The translations under genes were made by a program, and so were the position numbers. A stretch of 5,547 nucleotides of DNA from Cyanobacteria bacterium UBA8803 (GTDB lineage: Bacteria > Cyanobacteriota > Cyanobacteriia > Cyanobacteriales > Coleofasciculaceae), in the NCBI GenBank assembly GCA_003505715.1, contig DNXU01000083.1:1-5547 (forward strand), read 5' to 3'. The notes beneath the pieces were generated by a model. The model did not search any database and was not told the DNA's origin. It was given only the letters and a program-made list of their open reading frames with translations. Positions within the stretch are counted from its first letter, which is position 1. Each line of letters starts with the position of its first letter. Shown here one piece after another: positions 1 to 5,547 of the stretch.

Positions 1-48
1 TATTGGGCAAATTCCAGCTTATTCTACCATTCGCTATCGCATCTTAAG

Positions 49-90
49 TCTCCCTCGCCCCCTCACTCCCTCACCCCCTCTTCACTCTAC
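49..90. repeat. C-rich CTCCCTCACCCC-type low-complexity tract, copy 1
   Basis: This is a pyrimidine tract built from variants of CTCCCTCA and CCCCCTC, with almost no G. It shares the exact 15-mer CACTCCCTCACCCCC (64-78) with the second tract at 1070-1084. Tracts of this type are common in cyanobacterial intergenic DNA. Here it precedes the acyltransferase gene by about 60 bases. No function is evident. Confidence 0.75.
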
Positions 91-94
91 CTAA

Positions 95-125
95 GGGGCA
101 TAATACTTTGGGTGGTTGCCCCAAA
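95..125 (+). promoter_or_regulatory. Two overlapping, mutually exclusive inverted repeats before the acyltransferase gene
   Basis: GGGGCA at 95-100 pairs with TGCCCC at 117-122. TTTGGG at 107-112 pairs with CCCAAA at 120-125. Both 3' arms use bases 120-122, so the two hairpins cannot form together. The element ends 23 bases before the ATG at 149. The stems are only 6 bp and no U-run follows, so this is neither a clear terminator nor a recognised riboswitch. Confidence 0.25.
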
Positions 126-148
126 CCCCCAGCACCGTCTTACTCTAG

Positions 149-1033
149 ATGGGGAAGAAGAAATTAACTGGCATGAATGACAGCAAAGCCCCTATTCATC
201 GACTGGGTTGGTCGCTAGAGGAGCGAGATCCCCAAACTATTGAATTATTAATGCCTCTGTGGGCATGGTTTTATCATTATTACTTTCGGGTGAAAACAGA
301 TGGCTGGCACCACATTCCAGACAATGGCCAAGTCCTGCTGGTTGGTTCCCACAATGGCGGGCTGGCTGCTCCTGATATGTTAATGATGATGTATGACTGG
401 TTTCGGCGGTTTGGTACAGAGCGTTTGGCGTATGGCCTGATGCATTCCCACGTTTGGAAGGTTTCTCCAGTACTAGCACAGCTAGCCGCCAAGACTGGAG
501 CAGTTATTGCTCATCCTAGAATGGCGATCGCAGCTTTGGACAAAGGAGCCAGTCTCCTTGTCTACCCAGGGGGAGCGCAAGACGTATTTCGCCCCCATCA
601 CCTGCGCTATAAAATTCACTTTGCAGGGCGTCAGGGGTTTATTAAGCTAGCGCTGCGGGCAAGCGTACCGCTCGTGCCAGTCATTTCCTGTGGCGCTCAC
701 GATACGCTGATTGTTCTGGCTGACTTCTACGAACAGGCACGGCAACTGCACGAGCGAGGGATACTACCGTGGTTATTTGGCGTCGATCCAGAAGTCTTCC
801 CAATTTACCTGGGCCTACCTTGGGGATTAGGAATTGGGCCTCTACCTAATATTCCTTTGCCCGTACCCATCCACACTCGCGTTTGTCCGCCGATCGTCTT
901 TGAACGCTACGGTGCCTCGGCAGCCAGCGATCGCGATTATGTTAAGGCTTGCTATGAAAAAGTCTGTACTCAGATGCAAGGGGAGTTAGATCGTTTAGTA
1001 AGTGAAGTCGAACAACTGAATACCCGCTCATAA
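149..1033 (+). CDS. Lysophospholipid/diacylglycerol acyltransferase family protein (MGAT/DGAT2-like LPLAT fold)
   Basis: This 294-aa protein is probably a membrane-associated acyltransferase that moves an acyl group onto a glycerolipid or other lipid alcohol. Visible family features are the catalytic-type histidine block LVGSHNGGLAAPD (residues 64-76, with His68 and Asp76) and the acceptor-site motif LVYPGGAQDVFRP (137-149), the MGAT/DGAT2-like form of the FPEGTR block of PlsC enzymes. GFIKLALRASVPLVPV (163-178) is the usual helix and strand after it. The length fits the family. ATG 149 has no good ribosome binding site. The in-frame ATG at 173 is preceded by a GAAGAAGAA stretch and may be the true start, which would remove 8 residues. 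The GT39 gene follows after 15 nt, suggesting one transcript. The acyl acceptor cannot be read from sequence. DGAT2-like cyanobacterial enzymes have been tied to neutral or acylated plastoquinol-type lipids, so that is one possibility. Two HIP1 sites lie inside (524 and 927). Confidence 0.9.
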   Translation: MGKKKLTGMNDSKAPIHRLGWSLEERDPQTIELLMPLWAWFYHYYFRVKTDGWHHIPDNGQVLLVGSHNGGLAAPDMLMMMYDWFRRFGTERLAYGLMHSHVWKVSPVLAQLAAKTGAVIAHPRMAIAALDKGASLLVYPGGAQDVFRPHHLRYKIHFAGRQGFIKLALRASVPLVPVISCGAHDTLIVLADFYEQARQLHERGILPWLFGVDPEVFPIYLGLPWGLGIGPLPNIPLPVPIHTRVCPPIVFERYGASAASDRDYVKACYEKVCTQMQGELDRLVSEVEQLNTRS

Positions 1034-1048
1034 TGCAAGAAGGCAGGT

Positions 1049-2668
1049 GTGTTTAACCCTACGCTCCCCCACTCCCTCACCCCCACACTCCCTCATCCCT
1101 CTAAAAATGTGGCTCAAAACCCAAAAGTTCGCTCCAACCTTCGGAATTTAATTGTCCTGTTGTTAGTCTTAGGCATATTTTTTCGGTTTTATAACCTAGA
1201 CCGAAAAGTTTACTGGTACGACGAGACCATGACCTCGATGCGGATTTCCGGTTACACTCAGGCGCAAGTCTTGGCGGAAGTTTACAACGGGCGCGTCATT
1301 AGCGTCAAAGACCTGCTAGACCAGTACCAGTATCCCAATCCCCACAAAAACCTCTACGATACCATTGACGCCCTAGCTGGTAACCCGGAACATTCACCTC
1401 TGTATTACCTGATGGCACGGTTCTGGCTACAGACCTTTGGTAATTCAGTAGCAACTATTCGATTATTGTCAGCATTGATTAGCCTGTTTGCCCTACCCTG
1501 TGCGTACTGGCTGTGCCTAGAACTGTTCGGCTCGGCTACCGTAGGGTGGAGTGCTGTTGTATTAATAGCCATTTCCCCCTTCCACGTCCTATACGCCCAA
1601 GAAGCGCGGGAATACGGTCTGTGGACGGTCACTATTTTACTTTCTAGCGCGGCACTGCTGCGAGCCATGCGCCTCAAAACTTTGTCGAGTTGGGTCATTT
1701 ACAGTCTTAGCGTAGCGCTGGGACTTTACGCTCACCCGTTTTCTGGATTCATCTCCATCGGACATGGTATTTACGTTCTAATTACTGAGAAATTGAGCTG
1801 GACTCAGCGGCTGGTTGGTTATTTACTGTCTTCACTATTGGGAGTAATACTCTTCATACCCTGGCTGGCGATCGTGATTGCTCATTTCCCGAAGTTTGTT
1901 GCCAATACAGCCTCAGTAAACTTAAATCGAGAAGGATTTTTGCCACTGTTTTGGGGGCTAAACCTCAGCCGAATTTTCTTCGATGTCAATCAGGGTAGCA
2001 GTCCGTTGAGTCCTCTACACTATCTCAGTGCTATCCTAGCTGGGTACGCTCTTTACTATCTTTACCACAAAGCCCCCCCCAACGCTTGGGTATTTATTGT
2101 GACTCTTATCGGAGTAACAGGAATGGCCTTAATCGGACCAGACTTAATTTTAGGCGGTCGTCGCTCCAGTATCACCCGTTATGCCATTCCCTCTTATTTA
2201 GGTATTCAGATTGCCGTAGCCTATCTCATCGCTATCAAGAATGCTGGGGCAACCTCCCAGACACCAACTTACAAGCCTTGGCGTTATGTAGCGATCGCTC
2301 TCGCCTTTAGTGGTATTCTCTCCTGTGCTGTCAGTTCCCAATTCCCAGTTTGGTGGCACAAAAGTCAGAGTAAAAGTAGATACAATCCCCAAGTAGCTCG
2401 TGTACTCAATCAAGCCGAACGCTCCCTCACCATCACCGATCAAATTCCTGGTATAGTGCTGTCTTTAAGCCACCTACTGCATCCCGACGTTCACCTGCAA
2501 CTGGTAGCTAACCAAACTATTCCTGAAATTCCCGAAAGTTTCGCCAACGTATTTTTATATCGACCCTCCCCAGAACTGCAACAGGGACTAACCCAAAAGC
2601 CTAATTTAAAACTAACTCCAGAGCCAGATTCTAAATCCTGGCTTTGGCAAGTACAGAAACAAGATTGA
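1049..2668 (+). CDS. Glycosyltransferase family 39-type (PMT_2/ArnT-like) integral membrane protein
   Basis: This 539-aa polytopic membrane protein is expected to move a sugar from a polyprenyl-phosphate donor to an acceptor on the outer face of the cytoplasmic membrane. After a first membrane segment (about residues 33-47) comes VYWYDETMTS (54-63), whose Asp58-Glu59 pair matches the catalytic-type acidic motif of the first periplasmic loop in GT-C enzymes. HSPLYYLMARFWLQTFG (115-131), IRLLSAL (137-143) and ISPFHVLYAQEAREYGLW (175-192) are characteristic of this cyanobacterial/bacterial GT39 group. Several hydrophobic helices and a soluble C-terminal tail of roughly 90 residues follow. The chosen start is GTG, preceded by AGAAGG (1038-1043), 15 nt after the acyltransferase stop. 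Residues 5-18 are merely the translated C-rich repeat tract, so the in-frame GTG at 1109 (residue 21) is a serious alternative start. A run of eight C lies at 2073-2080. The substrate is unknown. Confidence 0.9.
   Translation: MFNPTLPHSLTPTLPHPSKNVAQNPKVRSNLRNLIVLLLVLGIFFRFYNLDRKVYWYDETMTSMRISGYTQAQVLAEVYNGRVISVKDLLDQYQYPNPHKNLYDTIDALAGNPEHSPLYYLMARFWLQTFGNSVATIRLLSALISLFALPCAYWLCLELFGSATVGWSAVVLIAISPFHVLYAQEAREYGLWTVTILLSSAALLRAMRLKTLSSWVIYSLSVALGLYAHPFSGFISIGHGIYVLITEKLSWTQRLVGYLLSSLLGVILFIPWLAIVIAHFPKFVANTASVNLNREGFLPLFWGLNLSRIFFDVNQGSSPLSPLHYLSAILAGYALYYLYHKAPPNAWVFIVTLIGVTGMALIGPDLILGGRRSSITRYAIPSYLGIQIAVAYLIAIKNAGATSQTPTYKPWRYVAIALAFSGILSCAVSSQFPVWWHKSQSKSRYNPQVARVLNQAERSLTITDQIPGIVLSLSHLLHPDVHLQLVANQTIPEIPESFANVFLYRPSPELQQGLTQKPNLKLTPEPDSKSWLWQVQKQD
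1061..1102. repeat. C-rich CTCCCTCACCCC-type low-complexity tract, copy 2, inside the annotated 5' end of the GT39 gene
   Basis: This is the same kind of tract as at 49-90, sharing the 15-mer CACTCCCTCACCCCC (1070-1084). Read in the GT39 frame it gives PTLPHSLTPTLPHPS, a Pro/Leu/Ser/Thr stretch with no counterpart in GT39 domains. It may be intergenic DNA swept into the gene by choosing the upstream GTG, or a repeat that has invaded the N-terminus. Confidence 0.75.
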
Positions 2669-2947
2669 CAAAAAACTCTGCGTTCCTGGAGCTATACCCT
2701 CGGCGCTGACGGGGCGACAACTATAGCTAAAACCCTTGCACAGTCTTATGTGTAGCACATCACCTTGTCAAAAAAATGAGTCTATTTTTTGGCATTATTG
2801 ACACCCTGATTTCAACGCGGGTAGCTACAAGTCTCATGGAAAAGTTGTTCACCACCAGATTTCTGGACTAATCTTGAAAGAGGTGGGTGTCTTTTTCCAG
2901 GATTTGCATGGCTTAAAAAGCATAGCCTGTCTAAGCGATCGTGCATT
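2669..2947. other. Gene-less stretch between the GT39 gene and the converging immunity-like gene
   Basis: I see no convincing gene on either strand. The longest plus frame from an ATG (2776-2871) codes for only 31 unrecognised residues. Structural elements are the hairpin at 2690-2728, the TGTCAA/TTGACA inverted pair at 2766-2771 and 2799-2804 around an A-run/T-run pair, and the small palindrome CCAGATTTCTGG near 2856. TTGACA at 2665-2670 overlaps the GT39 stop but has no -10 box at proper spacing. The mixture of short inverted repeats could be the remnant of a mobile-element end, but no transposase is present. Confidence 0.5.
2690..2728. other. Stem-loop with AGCTATA/TATAGCT arms after the GT39 gene
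   Basis: AGCTATA (2690-2696) is an exact inverted match to TATAGCT (2722-2728). The 25-nt loop is GC-rich and can pair further (CCC near 2697 with GGG near 2711). It begins 22 nt after the GT39 stop. A short A-run follows instead of T, so it is not a standard plus-strand intrinsic terminator. It may be an mRNA 3'-end stabiliser or an old insertion-sequence terminus. Confidence 0.35.
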
Positions 2948-3382
2948 TTATCCCACCCTTGAGTTTGGCACAAACCATTCCTCGGAGGGGTTATTTAAAA
3001 AATCGCGGATTAAATTTAGTAAATTGTTGCATTCACATCCTTTAATCTGGTCTAGCCTCAAGAGAAAATCTTTAGCTGCCAGCTTTAACGCTTGGATAAA
3101 TTCATCTATCCTACTAACAACGATAGCTGTATTTTTGTAGGATATTTTCACTCCTCCATTTGATGGCTCAAATCTTAGTAAATCTGGTTCTTCCACAATT
3201 TCAACAGTAACCTTACTCCCGGTTTGTACTCCTTTGATTCCTGTAATCAAGGCATCGAACCACGAGTCCAAATAAGTAGCTTCCACTTGGATCGTTGTCT
3301 GACCGTTGGTAACAGTAATGTCGCCAACTGGGTCTATTGGATCGATTCCTTCTTCTTCATAAAGAGTCCATTCAATTTTCAT
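2948..3382 (-). CDS. Putative immunity protein of a polymorphic-toxin (CDI/Rhs-like) cassette
   Basis: This 144-aa soluble protein has no signal peptide or membrane helix. It is acidic, with 23 Asp/Glu against 13 Lys/Arg. A beta-rich first half includes DITVTNGQTTIQVEATYLDS (21-40), followed by SWFDALITGIKG (40-51) and VTVEIVEEPDLLRFEP (58-73). A helical second half contains DEFIQALKLAAKDFLLRL (93-110). I do not recognise a named family. The immunity role is inferred from size, acidity and its place directly downstream of a toxin-like 3' end. The frame stays open back to an ATG at 3463, but the start at 3382 is preferred: AAGAGGTG (3389-3396) lies 6 nt upstream, and the extra 27 residues would be an out-of-frame reading of the toxin end. 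The 11-nt overlap with the toxin frame suggests translational coupling. With the toxin's 5' end lost, its own promoter is unclear. Alternatively it is an unrelated hypothetical protein. Confidence 0.65.
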   Translation of the reverse strand: MKIEWTLYEEEGIDPIDPVGDITVTNGQTTIQVEATYLDSWFDALITGIKGVQTGSKVTVEIVEEPDLLRFEPSNGGVKISYKNTAIVVSRIDEFIQALKLAAKDFLLRLDQIKGCECNNLLNLIRDFLNNPSEEWFVPNSRVG

Positions 3383-3701
3383 CGTTTTCACCTCTTCTAA
3401 GATGTACCGACCGAAGACCCCCAAGGGAGTTAAGAACTGCTCTGACTCTGACTTGTTGCTCACCTATTGTCACATCCTGCTCGAAGACTTGCCTCCCAGC
3501 AGGTGTGCCGATTAAATTTTCTGGACGCATGGCAATTTCTTGACCTAATTTAACTACATCATTAAGCGTTAGGTTGGGATCATATTGTTGAAATTCTGGT
3601 AAATGCTTACTAATGTGCTTGAAGTTCTTATTGCTGACATTTTCTGAAGGATTAACAATATGAGTGTTTTCCTTAACGATTGGGTTTTGGGTAGGTAATA
3701 G
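3372..3701 (-). pseudogene. C-terminal toxin-domain fragment (RNase-like polymorphic toxin tip), 5'-truncated
   Basis: A minus-strand frame of 109 codons ends at TGA (3374-3372), bounded upstream by an in-frame TAA at 3704-3702. It has no ATG, GTG or TTG before an internal ATG at residue 58. It starts with a linker-like stretch (residues 1-25), then FKHISKHLPEF (27-37, His29 and His33), a helix LNDVVKLGQEIA (46-57), GTPAGRQVFEQDV (65-77), a basic strand QVRVRAVLNS (83-92) and the terminal strand GGLRSVHLRR (94-103). Helices with an HxxKH-type motif followed by Arg-bearing strands ending in S-V-H resemble toxin nucleases of the barnase/EndoU/colicin/RelE (BECR) group at contact-dependent toxin C-termini. 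That placement is by pattern, not alignment. The delivery and repeat regions expected upstream are absent, so it is probably a silent remnant or an orphan exchangeable tip. It overlaps the immunity-like start by 11 nt. Confidence 0.6.
3389..3396 (-). promoter_or_regulatory. Ribosome binding site of the immunity-like gene
   Basis: The minus strand reads AAGAGGTG here, 6 nt before the ATG at 3382. It decides the start in favour of the 144-aa form over the 171-aa one. It lies within the last codons of the toxin frame, as expected for a coupled pair. Confidence 0.7.
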
Positions 3702-4007
3702 TTAGAGCAGTATCCGAAACTCACACAGGCGATCAAGAATCAGGGCGGTACATCTTGGTTTGAAACTTGCGAACATACGACAGCAGCTCATGGGTACTGG
3801 GAAGGCAAGGGACGCAACTCACCCTTTATTGCCGCTTTGATCGACGCTTACGAGCAGGTTAAGGACAAACAACTTGCCTCTTGTTCAGTTTCTCAGGAGG
3901 AAGTAGCAACTCCAAAGGCAGAGAATACAGTACCTGCTGTCCAGATTAGCGATCGTGAAGCTGCACCCACTTCACCCCTCGATAAGTATGCAGCGTTTCT
4001 GTTTTGA
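3702..4007 (+). pseudogene. 3' fragment of an unrecognised gene, 5'-truncated
   Basis: This open frame of 101 codons ends at TGA (4005-4007). It is bounded upstream by an in-frame TAG at 3699-3701 and has no ATG or GTG near its beginning. It looks like real coding sequence: a compact, motif-like block from YPKLTQAIKNQGG (residues 4-16), through SWFETCEHTTAAHGYW (18-33), to EGKGRNSPFIAALIDAYEQV (34-53). A low-complexity Glu/Ala/Pro/Thr tail follows, with the ending PLDKYAAFLF. The Cys/His-bearing block suggests a conserved domain, but I cannot name the family. It could be the C-terminus of a plasmid or mobile-element protein, which is only an impression. Codon usage and an AGCGATCG partial HIP1 site suit a cyanobacterial host. 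It is divergent from, and immediately adjacent to, the toxin fragment. Confidence 0.6.
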
Positions 4008-4008
4008 T

Positions 4009-4018
4009 ATGATATCAT
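4009..4018. other. Perfect palindrome ATGATATCAT between the gene fragment and the second GT39 gene
   Basis: This 10-bp palindrome starts two bases after the fragment's stop and lies 34 bp before the TTG start of the next gene. It could be an operator half-site pair. It stands alone, so chance is also possible. Confidence 0.25.
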
Positions 4019-4039
4019 GCAAAGCTGTTGCTAATTGAC

Positions 4040-4045
4040 AGGGAG
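4040..4045 (+). promoter_or_regulatory. Ribosome binding site supporting the TTG start at 4052
   Basis: AGGGAG lies 6 nt before TTG 4052. It is the only well-spaced Shine-Dalgarno match in the open region that begins after the in-frame TGA at 4010-4012. The alternative TTG at 4028 has none. Confidence 0.65.
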
Positions 4046-4051
4046 ATAACT

Positions 4052-5547
4052 TTGCCAATAATTCGTCACTTCTTTAAACAACTCCCTACAGCTCTGATTC
4101 TTATTCTTATTGGCAGTTTCTTCCTCTACCTTTACGCTATCTGGTGGGGATTGCCCAGTTTTACAGGTTGGGCAGCTGATGAATTAACACCAGCGATTGT
4201 TATCAAAGGCATTGAGCGTAGTTTCTCCAATGGCTGGCGTTATAAGTACCCTCCTTTCCATTTTTACCTATTGACGATTCTCTACTCACCTGTTTTAATC
4301 CTCAACTGGCTGAGAATCTTAGATATCCACAGTTTGCCAATACAGACTCTACTGTTTTATATGGGCAGACTGCTGACTGTATTCATGGCAATTTCTCTTA
4401 TAATTACTGTCTATTTATGCGGCCAAGAAATTTATGAAAAACGAGCGGCTATTTTTACCTCTTTAATTACGGCGTTGCTATTGCCATTTACCTATTATTC
4501 TAAGATGATTAACCTGGATATCCCTTACCTCTTTTGGTTTGTGTTATCCTTACTATTCTACGTGCGAATTTTAAAATATCAAAATATCAAAGATTATTTG
4601 TTATTCTCAGCTACAGCAGCGATCGCAGTTTGTACCAAAGACCAGGCATACGGCTTCTATCTCTTGACGCCTATTTTTATCCTCTGGCAGCATCACTTAT
4701 ATCTAAAAAGCCAAAACAAAGTTATTACCATCAAAGATTCTATAACTGACCGAAAAATTATTTATTCTCTAGCCTTAGGAATTGGTTTGTTTATAGTTTT
4801 ACATAATTGGTTTTTCAATTTTGCAGGATTCTTAGGCCATATCAAATTAATTACCTCAGGCAGCCCCAAGATTCGCCCCAGATTTGATAACACATTTATC
4901 GAGCATTTAAGTATGCTTTGGCAAAGCTTAATTCATGTAAAATTCTCTTTGGGCTTGCCTATTTTTATAGTATGTAGCTTGGGTTTATTGAAAAGCTGGG
5001 TACAAAGAAGGAAACTGTATTTACTGTGGTGCCTTTGGATACCCGCGATCTCTTATTACTTGTTCTTTATAAGTGTAGTTTTATACAATGATGTACGTTA
5101 TTTGCTTCCGAGCTGTATAGTACTAGCATTTTTTGGTGGGAAATTTATCGCTGATTTCTCGAACCCAGCTCAAAGGTTATTCAAATTAAAATCAGCTTTG
5201 ATTAGTATTGTATTTATTTATACGTTATTGTATGCCTCTTCAGTTAACGTTCTCATGCACCATGACTCAAGATATTATGTAGAGAAATGGATGGTAAGTA
5301 ACATAGATAAAAAAGCTTTTATTTTCGGAGCTGGAGATGTAAAATTTTTGCCACGATTGCATGAATTTAATGCTGAAGCTAATAAGCGTCCATCGGTTGA
5401 TTTAGTAGAGCAGATAAAACCGGAATACATTATTGTCTCCAAACCTTATGACGGGCGTAAATTTGAAACGGGAACTAAGGAACGTGAATTCTTTTCCAAA
5501 TTAGAGAATAACGAACTAAATTATCATTTAGCCCTTAAGTATAAATT
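4052..5547 (+). CDS. Second GT39-type (PMT_2/ArnT-like) membrane glycosyltransferase, 3'-incomplete
   Basis: At least 498 codons are open to the window edge, starting at TTG. The protein is highly hydrophobic. Its first membrane helix (about 13-33) is followed by GWAADELTPA (39-48), whose Asp43-Glu44 is the acidic pair of GT-C/GT39 enzymes, then KYPPFHFYLL (65-74). MGRLLTVFMA (104-113) and SKMINLDIPYLFWF (150-163, Asp156) form the second loop motif, followed by CTKDQAYGFYLL (194-205). NDVRYLLP (346-353) is the late Arg-Tyr-x-x-Pro loop motif. A C-terminal soluble domain with KPEYIIVSKPYDGR begins after the last helix, so only a short piece is probably missing. It likely glycosylates a lipid or surface acceptor from a polyprenyl-linked sugar; the substrate is unknown. 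It is clearly AT-richer, above all after about 4700, than the GT39 gene at 1049, so the two are probably not a recent duplication. One HIP1 site lies at 4619. Confidence 0.88.
   Translation, partial: MPIIRHFFKQLPTALILILIGSFFLYLYAIWWGLPSFTGWAADELTPAIVIKGIERSFSNGWRYKYPPFHFYLLTILYSPVLILNWLRILDIHSLPIQTLLFYMGRLLTVFMAISLIITVYLCGQEIYEKRAAIFTSLITALLLPFTYYSKMINLDIPYLFWFVLSLLFYVRILKYQNIKDYLLFSATAAIAVCTKDQAYGFYLLTPIFILWQHHLYLKSQNKVITIKDSITDRKIIYSLALGIGLFIVLHNWFFNFAGFLGHIKLITSGSPKIRPRFDNTFIEHLSMLWQSLIHVKFSLGLPIFIVCSLGLLKSWVQRRKLYLLWCLWIPAISYYLFFISVVLYNDVRYLLPSCIVLAFFGGKFIADFSNPAQRLFKLKSALISIVFIYTLLYASSVNVLMHHDSRYYVEKWMVSNIDKKAFIFGAGDVKFLPRLHEFNAEANKRPSVDLVEQIKPEYIIVSKPYDGRKFETGTKEREFFSKLENNELNYHLALKYK

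Larger units (their letters stand above)
1..148 (+). other. Region upstream of the acyltransferase; possible 3' tail of an upstream gene, frame unresolved
   Basis: All three plus frames are open at the left edge. One stops at 45-47, one at 92-94 (reading through RYRILSLPRPLTP and the C-rich tract), and one only at 178-180, inside the next gene. The last would end as ATGAATGA, overlapping the in-frame ATG at 173. The minus strand is quickly closed. With so little sequence I cannot say which frame, if any, is the end of a real gene. The stretch also holds the C-rich tract and the inverted repeats listed separately. No convincing promoter is visible. Confidence 0.3.

Noticed and set aside
49..90. 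CRISPR-like array suggested by the repeated C-rich units.
   Set aside because: The units are short, irregular and contiguous, with no unique spacers. This is a low-complexity tract.
1405..1698. Minus-strand 97-codon open frame.
   Set aside because: It is antisense to the GT39 segment that encodes the ISPFHVLYAQEAR motif, so it is a shadow.
2665..2699. Promoter guess using TTGACA at 2665-2670 and TATACC at 2694-2699.
   Set aside because: The 23-bp spacing is too long, and no gene follows on the plus strand until the fragment at 3702.
2874..3140. Plus-strand 88-codon open frame.
   Set aside because: It lies mostly antisense to the immunity-like gene, shows no recognisable domain and has a weak start.
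3383..3463. A 27-residue N-terminal extension of the immunity-like protein starting at ATG 3463.
   Set aside because: It is an out-of-frame reading of the toxin-like 3' end, and the ATG at 3382 has a far better ribosome binding site.
3337..3543. Plus-strand 68-codon open frame.
   Set aside because: It is antisense to the overlapping toxin and immunity frames, which explain the sequence better.
4534..4749. Plus-strand 71-codon open frame.
   Set aside because: It is an alternative frame inside the second GT39 gene, whose own frame carries the family motifs.

Overview
The window looks cyanobacterial. The octamer GCGATCGC (HIP1) occurs four times, at 524, 927, 2291 and 4619, where well under one copy is expected by chance in 5.5 kb. 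There are also C-rich CTCCCTCACCCC tracts of a kind common between cyanobacterial genes. The genus cannot be read from the sequence.

Layout. Positions 1-148 hold the approach to the first gene: a C-rich repeat tract, two competing inverted repeats, and possibly the 3' tail of an upstream gene whose frame I cannot settle. Two closely spaced plus-strand genes follow: an MGAT/DGAT2-like acyltransferase (149-1033), then, 15 nt later, a multi-pass GT39-type (PMT_2/ArnT-like) glycosyltransferase (1049-2668, GTG start). They look like one operon for membrane-lipid or surface-glycan modification. A gene-less stretch (2669-2947) contains a hairpin.

The middle (2948-4007) is a rearranged island. On the minus strand is a 144-aa acidic protein (2948-3382) with its own strong ribosome binding site. 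Its start overlaps by 11 nt the 3' end of an upstream minus-strand reading frame (3372-3701). That frame has no start codon and resembles the C-terminal RNase-type tip of a polymorphic (CDI/Rhs-like) toxin. Together they look like a toxin-tip/immunity cassette cut from its delivery protein. Next to it, on the plus strand, is a second start-less 3' fragment (3702-4007) from an unrelated gene. The two fragments lose their 5' parts at the same point, about 3700, which marks a recombination breakpoint.

From 4052 to the window end runs a second GT39-type membrane glycosyltransferase. It starts at TTG, has a good ribosome binding site and is incomplete at its 3' end. It is AT-richer than the first one. 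The window is therefore a glycosyltransferase locus interrupted by a decayed toxin/immunity island.
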